Below are positions 7,721 to 15,968 of a DNA stretch of 64,000 nucleotides, piece after piece. A program made the translations under genes and the position numbers. The notes under the pieces were generated by a model. It was not told the origin of the DNA, searched no databases, and saw only the letters and a list, made by a program, of their open reading frames with translations. Source of the DNA: Candidatus Methylophosphatis roskildensis (lineage in GTDB: Bacteria > Pseudomonadota > Gammaproteobacteria > Burkholderiales > Rhodocyclaceae). Every line of letters starts with the position of its first letter. The first letter of the stretch is position 1. The stretch is from NCBI GenBank assembly GCA_016708905.1, contig JADJEV010000005.1:310001-374000 (forward strand), read 5' to 3'.

Positions 7721-9265
7721 TTAGACGGTTTCGGTCTGCGGATTCATCCGCTCGACACTGCCGTGCAGCTTGTTGAGCGCGTTCAAGTAGGCCTTGGCCG
7801 ACGCAACGATGATGTCGGTATCGGCGCCCTGGCCGTTGACGATGCGCCCGTCGCGCGCCAGCCGGACGGTGACTTCGCCCTGTGCGTCGGTGCCCGTGGT
7901 GATGGCGTTGACCGAATACAGCATGAGGTCGGCACCGCTTGCAACGATGCTCTCGATGGCGCGAAAGATCGCGTCGACCGGCCCACTGCCCTCGGCGGCG
8001 GCCTGATGCTCGGCGCCGCCGACCGCCAGCGTGAGCTGTGCGTTCGGCGTCTCGCCGGTCTGCGACAGCACCTTCGCGAAAAGCAGCCGGTAGTACTCGG
8101 TTTCCGGCGTGACACTCTCGTCGCTCATCAGCGCCTGCAAGTCCTCGTCGAAGATCTCGCGCTTCTTGTCGGCGAGCGCCTTGAAGCGCACGAAGGCCGT
8201 GTTGAGTACCTCTTCGCTATGCACCGGGATGCCGAGTTCCTGCAGCTTGGCACGAAAGGCGCTGCGGCCCGACAGCTTGCCGAGAGAGAGCCGGTTGGTT
8301 GACCAGCCGACGTCTTCGGCCCGCATGATCTCGTAGGTCTCGCGGTGCTTCAACACGCCGTCCTGATGAATGCCGGATTCATGGGCGAAAGCATTGGCGC
8401 CGACCACCGCCTTGTTCGGTTGCACCGGATAGCCGGTGATCTGGGAGACCAGCCTGGAGGTCGGCACGATCTGCGTGGCATCTATGCGCGTTTCGCAGTC
8501 GAACAGATCCTTGCGCGTGCGCACCGCCATGACGATTTCCTCGAGCGCGGCGTTGCCGGCGCGCTCGCCGAGGCCATTGATCGTGCATTCGACCTGCCGT
8601 GCGCCGGCTGCCACCGCGGCCAACGAGTTGGCGACCGCCATGCCGAGGTCATTGTGGCAATGGGTGGACCAGATCACCCTGTCGGAAGCGGGCACACGCT
8701 CGATCAGCGTCCGCATGCGCCCGCCCCATTGCGCGGGAATGCTGTAGCCGACGGTGTCCGGCACATTGAGTGTGGTCGCGCCGGCCTTGATCACCGCCTC
8801 GAAGATGCGACAGAGGAAGTCAATGTCCGAGCGTACCGCGTCTTCGGCCGAAAACTCGACGTCGTCGGTGAATTGCCGCGCCAGCGTCACCGCCGCCACC
8901 GCGGCTTCGACCACGCGATCCGGGCTCATCTGCAGCTTTTTTTCCATGTGGATCGGGCTGGTCGCAATGAAGGTGTGGATGCGCCCGCGTGCCGCCGGCT
9001 TGATCGCCTCACCGGCGCGGCGGACATCGTTCTCGCTGGCGCGCGCCAGTGTGCACACCGTCGAGTCCTTCACCGCCGCCGCCACGGCACGCACCGATTC
9101 GAAATCGCCGACCGAGGCCGAGGCAAAGCCGGCCTCGATCACATCGACCCGCATGCGCTCGAGCGCACGCGCGATGCGCAACTTCTCGTCTTTGCTCATC
9201 GCCGCGCCGGGGCTCTGCTCGCCGTCGCGCAAGGTCGTGTCGAATACGATCAACTGGTCTGTCAT
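7721..9265 (-). CDS. leuA: 2-isopropylmalate synthase
   Basis: It condenses acetyl-CoA with 2-oxoisovalerate in the first committed step of leucine synthesis, in the cytosol. The 514-residue length is standard for the long form. FDTTLRDGEQSPG at the N-terminus, the metal-binding HCHNDLG near residue 203 and NGLGERAGNAALEE are family signatures. The C-terminal 120 residues form the LeuA dimer regulatory domain, which binds leucine for feedback inhibition. ATG 9265 follows a CAGGAGA ribosome site. It is the last gene of the ilv-psd-pssA-leuA run and is followed by a strong palindrome. Confidence 0.97.
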   Translation of the reverse strand: MTDQLIVFDTTLRDGEQSPGAAMSKDEKLRIARALERMRVDVIEAGFASASVGDFESVRAVAAAVKDSTVCTLARASENDVRRAGEAIKPAARGRIHTFIATSPIHMEKKLQMSPDRVVEAAVAAVTLARQFTDDVEFSAEDAVRSDIDFLCRIFEAVIKAGATTLNVPDTVGYSIPAQWGGRMRTLIERVPASDRVIWSTHCHNDLGMAVANSLAAVAAGARQVECTINGLGERAGNAALEEIVMAVRTRKDLFDCETRIDATQIVPTSRLVSQITGYPVQPNKAVVGANAFAHESGIHQDGVLKHRETYEIMRAEDVGWSTNRLSLGKLSGRSAFRAKLQELGIPVHSEEVLNTAFVRFKALADKKREIFDEDLQALMSDESVTPETEYYRLLFAKVLSQTGETPNAQLTLAVGGAEHQAAAEGSGPVDAIFRAIESIVASGADLMLYSVNAITTGTDAQGEVTVRLARDGRIVNGQGADTDIIVASAKAYLNALNKLHGSVERMNPQTETV

Positions 9266-9351
9266 TTCCGTCTCCTGCTGGAATAGGTGTCAGCGTCGGC
9301 CTGCGCTCCTGGCACAGCCGGCGGGCAAATCTCGAATTGTGGGTGGGAGTT

Positions 9352-9438
9352 TTAGCGCGCGAGGCGCAGCAGCGGCCGGGCCAGCAGCAGGCGGCGCAGC
9401 GAGAGGTAGGGCGTAGCGATGAACGTCATGGCATCCAT
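9352..9438 (-). CDS. Leucine-rich short ORF, candidate leuA leader peptide
   Basis: A 28-codon frame between pssA and leuA ends in a leucine-dense run (LSLRRLLLARPLLRL); eight of 28 codons are leucine. That is what an attenuator leader peptide would look like, and it lies 86 nt upstream of leuA in the same direction. Against this, I see no good ribosome site and no clear terminator with a T run between it and leuA. Treat it as a candidate only. Confidence 0.3.
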   Translation of the reverse strand: MDAMTFIATPYLSLRRLLLARPLLRLAR

Positions 9439-9445
9439 GACGCGG

Positions 9446-9474
9446 AATATAAAGACTTTCGATTTGCCGCGCAA
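9446..9474 (-). promoter_or_regulatory. Candidate sigma-70 promoter for leuA
   Basis: On the minus strand TTGCGC (9469-9474) and TATATT (9446-9451) are separated by 17 nt, just downstream of the pssA stop. This would let leuA be transcribed separately from pssA. The predicted start falls close to the leucine-rich ORF's ATG. Confidence 0.45.
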
Positions 9475-9475
9475 G

Positions 9476-10216
9476 CTATGGTGGGGATAGCCCGCGGCTC
9501 TTGCGGCGCTTGAACCAGCGCCATGCCCAAAGCGCATAGCCCGAGATCGCGTATACGAGAAACAGCAGAAACAGATTGCCCTGCGGATAGGCCGATACGA
9601 ACACGAACCCAAACACCAGCGCGAGGATGAACATGAAAGGCACGGTCTTCCTCAGGTTGATGTCCTTGCCGCTCCAGTAAGGGAAGTTGCTCACCATCGT
9701 GATGCCGGCGAACACCGTCAGCAGCGATGCCGGCCAGCGCACTTCTTCGCCGGTGTAGCCCATGTCGATCATCACCCAGACGAAGCCCGCCACCAGCGCC
9801 GCAGCGGCAGGGCTGGGCATACCCTGAAAGTAGCGCTTGTCGACCACATCGATGTTGGTGTTGAAGCGCGCCAGCCGCAGCGCCGCACCGACGCAATAGA
9901 CGAACGCCGCAATCCAGCCCCAGCGGCCCAGACCGCGCAGCGCCCATTCGTAGATCACCAGTGCCGGCGCGGCGCCGAAGCTGACCATGTCGGACAAGGA
10001 ATCGTATTCGGCGCCGAACTCGCTTTGCGTGTGGGTGAGCCGCGCCACGCGGCCGTCGAGCCCGTCGAGCACCATGGCGACAAAGATCGCCACCGCTGCA
10101 TGCTCGAAACGCATGTTCATCGCCTGCACGATGGCGTAGAAGCCGGCGAACAGCGCGGCGGTGGTGAACAGGTTGGGGAGAATGTAGATGCCGCGCCGAC
10201 GGATTTCTGGATTCAT
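9476..10216 (-). CDS. pssA: CDP-diacylglycerol-serine O-phosphatidyltransferase
   Basis: This integral membrane enzyme makes phosphatidylserine from CDP-diacylglycerol and serine. The CDP-alcohol phosphotransferase motif D-G-x2-A-R-x8-G-x3-D-x3-D is visible as DGLDGRVARLTHTQSEFG followed by AEYDSLSD, with several hydrophobic segments. ATG 10216 (MNPEIRRRGIYILPN) matches the usual type II start; an upstream ATG at 10246 is possible. Its partner psd lies upstream in the same direction, but an ISAs1 element now separates the two genes. Confidence 0.93.
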   Translation of the reverse strand: MNPEIRRRGIYILPNLFTTAALFAGFYAIVQAMNMRFEHAAVAIFVAMVLDGLDGRVARLTHTQSEFGAEYDSLSDMVSFGAAPALVIYEWALRGLGRWGWIAAFVYCVGAALRLARFNTNIDVVDKRYFQGMPSPAAAALVAGFVWVMIDMGYTGEEVRWPASLLTVFAGITMVSNFPYWSGKDINLRKTVPFMFILALVFGFVFVSAYPQGNLFLLFLVYAISGYALWAWRWFKRRKSRGLSPP

Positions 10217-10312
10217 CAGCGCCTTGCGGTTCCGGGTGATCGGCATCGATGCTCGGCGGAATGCGGCGCGCGCCGCGATGGAGAGAATTGTACCGGAACG
10301 CCTGCTCGGGTC

Positions 10313-10322
10313 ACCCGGATCG
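10313..10322 (+). repeat. Target-site duplication of ISAs1 element, left copy
   Basis: ACCCGGATCG directly abuts the left terminal repeat and is repeated exactly at 11623-11632 after the right terminal repeat. A perfect 10-bp duplication indicates a recent insertion. Confidence 0.9.
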
Positions 10323-11622
10323 CAGGGCAATCGCTTACGTAGTTATCATGGATTCTTTGCTCGACGATGCGGAGAATGCTGTGTCGATCAGGGACTCACG
10401 GTAATCTTGATTGCGGTCGGCATGGGTACGGCGGCGGCGCAAGCCCATCTTGGAACCTTCTTCCTTGCGTAAGGTAGCCAGGACAAACTTGCGCAGCGTC
10501 GAGAAGTTGCGCGCCGAGTGCCCGGTTCTGGTGCGGCACTGATCCTCACGGAAGACCACATCGAGCGTCCAGTGCAGCCGGTTTTCAATGCCCCAGTGGC
10601 TGCGCGAGGCCTTGGCGAACATCTCTACCGTTTGCACGCCCGACGAACCGATGGCGTAGCGATGCTCGACGCTAATTTCATCGCCGATTTGCCGCACCGA
10701 CTCGATCATGCCCACCCCGCCCAGTTTCTTCCACGCTTGGCACATCGACTTGTCCATCCAGGACACATCGTTGATCCACGTGTAACGGCGTGTCCAGATC
10801 CGGCCGTGATCCTTCTCGATGTCCTCGATGCGTCCGACCGTGAGCTTACCAAAGCCGGCCTTGCCGCCTTGCTCAAAGAACTCGCGAATCGCCTCGGCAA
10901 GATTCTTCTGGTTGTCCTTGACCTGCAAGAGGTAATCGCCTCCACGGGCGACGATGCGCTCGGCCAGCTCGGTCTGGCAACCAAGTGCGTCCATCGTTAC
11001 GATGCATCCTTTCAAGATCAGAATATCGAGCAGCGACTTGACCCCCGTCAACTCGTGCCCCTTGCCGCAGGTGCCTTCCTGCGCCAGGCACAGGCCGCTT
11101 TGCACCGCGTAGGCCGTCACCATGTGCAGCAGCGCATTGCTGCCTTTGTTGCCCGAGCCTCGCAAGGTCTTCCCATCGATCGCCACCACGCCTTCGACCA
11201 CCCCCGCCAGTGCGTTGATCCACTGCCGAAAGCGCGCCTCGAATACGCTTGCGTCCAGTACGCCAAACACGTCGCCAAAAGTGTCATGCGACGGTGTGCC
11301 CCTGTCCAAGCGCAAACCAAATCGTTCCTTGAGCCACTGCCGACGATCCTTGCACCAGTCGGCCACTTCGACCCAGTTGTCCGCTCCGCACAGGACCGCG
11401 CAGATTGCCATCACCAGAATCTGTGCCAGCGAGAAGCGCAGCGCCGCACCTTTGCGCTGGTCCGGCAGACCGGAAAATGTCTCCATCAACGTCATCTCGA
11501 AACCCTCCGAAAAGGTCAGAGTAGACGCCATTCATCCCGCAATGCCAAGCCCATGTCATAATATGTTGATCGTAAACGAATATTTACAAGAGTTTACGAC
11601 GCCTGCGTAAGCGATTGCCCTG
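10323..11622 (-). mobile_element. ISAs1-family insertion sequence
   Basis: The element is 1,300 bp with perfect 17-bp terminal inverted repeats: CAGGGCAATCGCTTACG at 10323-10339 and its complement at 11606-11622. It is flanked by the 10-bp direct repeat ACCCGGATCG (10313-10322 and 11623-11632). It carries one intact transposase gene on the minus strand, the same direction as the psd and pssA genes it separates. Confidence 0.95.
10335..11531 (-). CDS. ISAs1-family transposase
   Basis: This 398-residue DDE transposase has the ISAs1 hallmarks: an N-terminal DPR-like block (FSGLPDQRKGA), VVAIDGKTLRGS with the first Asp, IVTMDALGCQ with the second, and SRSHWGIENRLHWTLDVVFRED with the Glu. Its stop codon lies inside the left terminal repeat. 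Length and motifs are complete, so the element is probably active. ATG 11531 is taken; ATG 11495 (MTLMETF) is an alternative. Confidence 0.94.
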   Translation of the reverse strand: MASTLTFSEGFEMTLMETFSGLPDQRKGAALRFSLAQILVMAICAVLCGADNWVEVADWCKDRRQWLKERFGLRLDRGTPSHDTFGDVFGVLDASVFEARFRQWINALAGVVEGVVAIDGKTLRGSGNKGSNALLHMVTAYAVQSGLCLAQEGTCGKGHELTGVKSLLDILILKGCIVTMDALGCQTELAERIVARGGDYLLQVKDNQKNLAEAIREFFEQGGKAGFGKLTVGRIEDIEKDHGRIWTRRYTWINDVSWMDKSMCQAWKKLGGVGMIESVRQIGDEISVEHRYAIGSSGVQTVEMFAKASRSHWGIENRLHWTLDVVFREDQCRTRTGHSARNFSTLRKFVLATLRKEEGSKMGLRRRRTHADRNQDYRESLIDTAFSASSSKESMITT

Positions 11623-11632
11623 ACCCGGATCG
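11623..11632 (+). repeat. Target-site duplication of ISAs1 element, right copy
   Basis: ACCCGGATCG follows the right terminal repeat directly and equals the sequence before the left one. Confidence 0.9.
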
Positions 11633-11644
11633 GTACGCCGCGGC

Positions 11645-12286
11645 TCAGGGCAGCTCGGCGAGCACGGTGGAAGTTGCCGACACCCTTTCGCCGACCGTGA
11701 CCCGCGCCCGCGAAGCGGGCGGCAGATAGACGTCGACCCGCGAGCCGAAACGGATGAAGCCGTAGCGCTCGCCACGCGCGAGCTTGGTTCCCTTATCGAC
11801 GTAGCACAGGATTCGTCTGGCGATCAGGCCGGCCACCTGCACGCAGGTCACGTCCTGGCCATCGCGCGTCTTTATCCAAAGCGCGTTGCGCTCGTTTTCG
11901 GTCGACGCCTTGTCGAGCGCAGCATTGACGAAGGCACCCGGGTCGTACCAGCGCTGCTGAACGTCGCCATCGACCGGCGAGCGATTCGAATGCACGTTGA
12001 AGACGTTCATGAACACGCTGATCTTCAGCGAAGGGCGCTTGAGGTAGGGATCCTCGACAGGTTCGACGACGACGACGCGCCCGTCCGCCGGCGACAGCAC
12101 GTCCCTGGCGCCCTGCGGCACGGGCCGCGCAGGATCACGGAAGAACTGGACCACGAAAAGCGCGATCAGCCAGAGCGGAACCGACCACCAGCCTCCGGCG
12201 AAAACCATGACCGCCAGCGCAACAGCGATCGACGTGCCGATGAAGGGCCAGCCCTCCTTGGCGAGTATGGGGTGGGGGTAAGTCAT
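11645..12286 (-). CDS. psd: Phosphatidylserine decarboxylase proenzyme
   Basis: It converts phosphatidylserine to phosphatidylethanolamine at the inner membrane. The 213-residue length fits the short form of the family. It has an N-terminal hydrophobic segment, the DVLSPADGRV motif and the self-cleavage Gly-Ser in FIRFGSRVDVYLP, where the Ser becomes the pyruvoyl cofactor. ATG 12286 (MTYPHPILAKEG) is chosen because the upstream in-frame codons are heptamer repeat DNA. It is followed by the ISAs1 element and then pssA, its biosynthetic predecessor. Confidence 0.94.
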   Translation of the reverse strand: MTYPHPILAKEGWPFIGTSIAVALAVMVFAGGWWSVPLWLIALFVVQFFRDPARPVPQGARDVLSPADGRVVVVEPVEDPYLKRPSLKISVFMNVFNVHSNRSPVDGDVQQRWYDPGAFVNAALDKASTENERNALWIKTRDGQDVTCVQVAGLIARRILCYVDKGTKLARGERYGFIRFGSRVDVYLPPASRARVTVGERVSATSTVLAELP

Positions 12287-12361
12287 GGTGACGGGTGACG
12301 GGTGACGGGTGAGAGCAGCGTGCGGATTCGATTCGTCACGCGTCACCTGTCACCCGTCACC
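12287..12361. repeat. Heptamer-repeat hairpin between ilvC and psd
   Basis: Tandem GTGACGG units (12287-12313) are followed after a short loop by the complementary CCGTCAC-type units (12335-12361). The RNA could fold into a long hairpin. A comparable but different structure sits on the other side of ilvC. Confidence 0.7.
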
Positions 12362-12366
12362 GATTC

Positions 12367-13383
12367 TCAGTTTTTCGACTGATCGACCAGCTTGTTCTTG
12401 CTGATCCACGGCATCATCGCGCGCAGTTGCGCACCGACCTTCTCGACCTCGTGCGCTGCGGTGAGTCGGCGGCGCGCGGTCATCTCGGGATAGTTGGTGC
12501 GGCCTTCGAGAATGAATCGCTTGGCATAGCTGCCGTTCTGGATGTTGGCCAGGCACTCCTTCATCGCTGCGCGCGAGGCAGGACCGATCACCTTTTCGCC
12601 GGTGACGTACTCGCCGTACTCGGCGTTGTTCGAGATCGAGTAGTTCATGTTGGCAATGCCGCCTTCGAAGATCAGGTCGACGATCAGCTTGACCTCATGC
12701 AGGCACTCGAAGTAAGCCATCTCGGGTGCATAGCCGGCTTCGGTCAGCGTCTCGTACCCTGCCTTCATCAGCTCGACCAGGCCGCCGCACAGCACCGCCT
12801 GCTCGCCGAACAAGTCGGTCTCGGTTTCTTCGCGGAAATTGGTCTCGATCACGCCGCCCTTGGTGCCGCCGTTGGCCGCCGCGTAGGACAGCGCGAGATC
12901 ACGCGCCTTGCCCGACTTGTCCTGATGCACGGCGATCAGGGAGGGCACGCCGCCACCGCGCAGGTACTCCGAGCGCACGGTGTGGCCGGGGCCCTTGGGC
13001 GCGACCATGATCACGTCGAGGTCGGCGCGCGGCACCACCTGGTTGTAGTGGATGTTGAAGCCATGGGCAAAGGCCAGTGTCCCTCCCTGGCGGATGTTAG
13101 GCTCGACGTCGTTGTAGTAGACCGCGGGAATATTCTCGTCCGGCAGGAGGATCATGACGACATCGGCGCCTGTCACCGCTTCGGCGACTTCCTTCACGCT
13201 GAGGCCGGCGTTGGTAGCCTTGCTCCATGACGCACCGCCCTTGCGCAGGCCGACGGTCACGTTCACGCCGGACTCCTTGAGGTTCTGCGCGTGGGCGTGG
13301 CCCTGCGAGCCGTAGCCGACGATGGTGACCTGCTTGCCCTTGATCAGCGATAGATCGGCGTCCTTGTCGTAATAGACTTTCAT
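12367..13383 (-). CDS. ilvC: Ketol-acid reductoisomerase (NADP+)
   Basis: It is the second common enzyme of isoleucine and valine synthesis. The 338-residue class I length is standard. The nucleotide-binding GYGSQG is at residues 23-28, followed by APKGPGH and the Mg-binding ETDLFGEQ and CLHEVKLIVDL helices of the knotted domain. ATG 13383 begins MKVYYDKDAD. It is downstream of ilvI and ilvH in the same direction and is flanked on both sides by repeat hairpins. Confidence 0.98.
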   Translation of the reverse strand: MKVYYDKDADLSLIKGKQVTIVGYGSQGHAHAQNLKESGVNVTVGLRKGGASWSKATNAGLSVKEVAEAVTGADVVMILLPDENIPAVYYNDVEPNIRQGGTLAFAHGFNIHYNQVVPRADLDVIMVAPKGPGHTVRSEYLRGGGVPSLIAVHQDKSGKARDLALSYAAANGGTKGGVIETNFREETETDLFGEQAVLCGGLVELMKAGYETLTEAGYAPEMAYFECLHEVKLIVDLIFEGGIANMNYSISNNAEYGEYVTGEKVIGPASRAAMKECLANIQNGSYAKRFILEGRTNYPEMTARRRLTAAHEVEKVGAQLRAMMPWISKNKLVDQSKN

Positions 13384-13408
13384 GCGTATTCCTTTCTGCT
13401 GCTTCGCC

Positions 13409-13487
13409 GTGAGGGGTAAGGGGTAAGGAGTGAGGATTGAGGGGCGGGGATGACGGCTCGCCTCACCCTTCACTCCTCACCCCTCAC
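13409..13487. repeat. Purine-rich repeat hairpin between ilvH and ilvC
   Basis: GTGAGGGGTAAGGGGTAAGG-type repeats (13409-13435) face CCTCACCCTTCACTCCTCAC-type complements (13461-13487). The arms are imperfect but could form a stem in the transcript. This resembles the GTGACGG hairpin at 12287 in design, not sequence. Confidence 0.6.
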
Positions 13488-13493
13488 CTCCCA

Positions 13494-13985
13494 CTATATT
13501 CTGAGAATGCGGTCGCCGCGGCCGATGCCGCTGACGCCGGTGCGCACCGTCTCGAGGATCAGCGACCGGTCTATCGCCTCGATGAAGGAGTCGAGCTTGG
13601 TCGCGGAACCGGTGAGTTCCATGACATAGGTGGACTCCGTGACGTCGACGATGCGGCCGCGGAAGATGTCGGCCATGCGCTTCATCTCCTCGCGATCCTT
13701 GCCGGTAGCGCGAACCTTGATGAGCATCAGCTCGCGTTCGATGTGCGCCGCCTCGGACAGATCCACCACCTTGACCACCTCGACCAGCTTATTCAATTGC
13801 TTGGTGATCTGCTCGACGACGTCGTCCGAGCCGATGCTGACGATGGTCATGCGCGACATCGACGGGTCTTCGGTCGGTGCCACGGTCAGCGATTCGATGT
13901 TGTACCCGCGAGCGGAGAACATGTTCGACACGCGCGACAGGGCGCCCGCCTCGTTCTCCAGCAGCAGCGAAATGACATGTCTCAT
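13494..13985 (-). CDS. ilvH: Acetolactate synthase small (regulatory) subunit
   Basis: The 163-residue protein starts MRHVISLLLENEAGALSRV, an ACT domain, and continues with the second ACT-like domain typical of AHAS III small subunits. It binds valine, confers feedback inhibition on the large subunit and raises its activity. ATG 13985 is the conserved start. It lies 157 bp downstream of the large-subunit gene and before ilvC. The name ilvN is also used for such genes. Confidence 0.96.
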   Translation of the reverse strand: MRHVISLLLENEAGALSRVSNMFSARGYNIESLTVAPTEDPSMSRMTIVSIGSDDVVEQITKQLNKLVEVVKVVDLSEAAHIERELMLIKVRATGKDREEMKRMADIFRGRIVDVTESTYVMELTGSATKLDSFIEAIDRSLILETVRTGVSGIGRGDRILRI

Positions 13986-14142
13986 TGCGAGAACCTCGTG
14001 CAGAAAGTTGCGATGAACCGCGCCTCACGCGATAGCGGGCTGCCATAGATCGGCACCCGTGGCGGCCGGCAACCGGTAAGCTGCCGCCGCGCGACGTGCG
14101 GGCCACTCGCCCGCGCGCCCCGCGCTTGCTGCGGATGGGTTG

Positions 14143-15852
14143 CTACAGATCCTCGGAGGACAGGATCATCTCGGTAAGACCCTTGCCGCCCTGGACCATC
14201 GGGTAAACGTTTTCCGTCTGATCGATCTTGAAATCGAGAAACACCAGATCGGTCTTGCGCTTGAACGCCTCGCGCAGCGCACCTTCGACGTCGCCCGGTT
14301 TGTCGATCTCCAGTCCGACGTGTCCATAGGCTTCGGCCAGTTTGGCGAAGTTGGGCAGTGAATCCATGTACGACTCGGAGTAGCGGTTGCCGTGGAAGAA
14401 CTCCTGCCATTGCCGCACCATGCCGAGGTAGCGGTTGTTCAGGTTCACGATCTTGATCGGCAGGCGGTACTGCTTGCAGGTCGACAGCTCCTGAATGCAC
14501 ATCTGGATCGAGGCCTCGCCCGTCACGCAGGCGACCGGCGAGCCGGGATGTGCGAACTGGCAACCCATTGCATAGGGCATGCCCACACCCATCGTGCCCA
14601 GACCACCCGAATTGAGCCAGCGGCGCGGCTTGTCGAACTTGTAGTATTGCGCCGCCCACATCTGATGCTGGCCGACATCGGAAGTGACAAAGGCATCGCC
14701 CTTGGTCACTTCCCACAACTTCTGGATGACGAACTGCGGCTTGATGATCTCGTCGCTGTTCTTGTACTTCATGCAGTCGCGCGCGCGCCATTCGTCGATC
14801 TGCTTCCACCAGGTCCCCAGCGCCTCGGCATCCGGGCGTTCGCCGGTAGCTTCGAGTTGCCTGATCATCTCGTCGAGCACGTCTCCGACGTTCCCTACGA
14901 TCGGCACATCGACCTTGACGCGCTTGGAGATCGACGACGGATCGATGTCGATGTGGATGATCTTGCGCGCCACCTGGGCGAAGTGCGCCGGGTCGCCGAT
15001 CACCCGGTCGTCGAAGCGCGCTCCGACCGCGATCAGCACGTCACAGTACTGCATCGACATGTTGGCTTCGTAGGTGCCGTGCATGCCCGGCATGCCGAGC
15101 GACTGCGGGTCGGTGCCGGGAAAGCCGCCGAGGCCCATCAGCGTGTTGGTGATCGGGAAGCCGAGCGCCTTGACCAGCTTGGTCAGCCTGTCGGCCGCGT
15201 CCGACAGGATCACGCCGCCACCGGCGTAGACCATCGGCCGCTTGGCATCAAGCATCAGTTGGACGGCCTTCTTGATCTGGCCGGTGTGGCCCTTGATCAC
15301 CGGGTTGTAGGAGCGCATCGCCACCGATTTCGGATAGCTGAAATCGCACTTCTGGGCCGTGACGTCCTTGGGAATATCGACCAGCACCGGGCCGGGACGA
15401 CCGGTCGCGGCGATGTGGAAGGCTTTCTTGATCGCCGCCGCGATGTCTCTGACGTCCTTGATCAGCATGTTGTGCTTGACACAGGGACGCGTGATGCCGA
15501 CCGAATCGACCTCCTGAAAGGCATCCTGGCCGATCGCACCGGTCGGAACCTGCCCGGAGATGATCACGACCGGAATCGAATCCATGTAGGCGGTGGCGAT
15601 GCCGGTCACGGCATTGGTCACACCAGGGCCGGAGGTCACCAGCGCGCAACCGACCTTTTCGGTAGAACGGGCATAGGCATCAGCGGCGTGGACGGCCGCC
15701 TGTTCGTGGCGCACCAGAACGTGACGAACCTTCTCCTGCTTGAAGAGCTCGTCATAGATATGCAGGACTGCACCCCCCGGGTAGCCGAACAGATACTCGA
15801 CCTTTTCTTCCTGGAGACACCTGATTACAATTTCCGCACCCGTCAAGACCAT
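14143..15852 (-). CDS. ilvI: Acetolactate synthase large (catalytic) subunit
   Basis: This thiamine-diphosphate enzyme makes acetolactate or acetohydroxybutyrate from pyruvate. The catalytic Glu is in VRHEQAAVHAADAYAR, the FAD-type central domain follows, and the ThDP/Mg motif reads GEASIQMCIQEL through NLNN. The more usual second motif residue set is GDG or GEG, so the Ala is a small departure. ATG 15852 (MVLTGAEIV) is chosen; GTG 15858 is an alternative. It heads the minus-strand ilvI-ilvH-ilvC run and is divergent from the sigma-factor gene. Confidence 0.96.
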   Translation of the reverse strand: MVLTGAEIVIRCLQEEKVEYLFGYPGGAVLHIYDELFKQEKVRHVLVRHEQAAVHAADAYARSTEKVGCALVTSGPGVTNAVTGIATAYMDSIPVVIISGQVPTGAIGQDAFQEVDSVGITRPCVKHNMLIKDVRDIAAAIKKAFHIAATGRPGPVLVDIPKDVTAQKCDFSYPKSVAMRSYNPVIKGHTGQIKKAVQLMLDAKRPMVYAGGGVILSDAADRLTKLVKALGFPITNTLMGLGGFPGTDPQSLGMPGMHGTYEANMSMQYCDVLIAVGARFDDRVIGDPAHFAQVARKIIHIDIDPSSISKRVKVDVPIVGNVGDVLDEMIRQLEATGERPDAEALGTWWKQIDEWRARDCMKYKNSDEIIKPQFVIQKLWEVTKGDAFVTSDVGQHQMWAAQYYKFDKPRRWLNSGGLGTMGVGMPYAMGCQFAHPGSPVACVTGEASIQMCIQELSTCKQYRLPIKIVNLNNRYLGMVRQWQEFFHGNRYSESYMDSLPNFAKLAEAYGHVGLEIDKPGDVEGALREAFKRKTDLVFLDFKIDQTENVYPMVQGGKGLTEMILSSEDL

Positions 15853-15968
15853 GGCCACACCCGCTAAGCTGAAAGGGAAGACTTGTAACCTTACTGACTC
15901 GCCCCAGTTTGGTCAAGTTTATGTTGCAGGGCAAAAACCTCTAAAAAACGGGTCTTTAAGGACTTCCT

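Noticed and set aside
5719..7776. 685-codon plus-strand frame across the IS end, the DDAH-like gene and its upstream region
   Set aside because: It spans three unrelated units in a shadow frame of high-GC genes on the other strand; the residue composition is Arg/Ala/His-rich without motifs.
14392..15867. 491-codon frame opposite ilvI
   Set aside because: Antisense shadow of a well-conserved gene; no domain.
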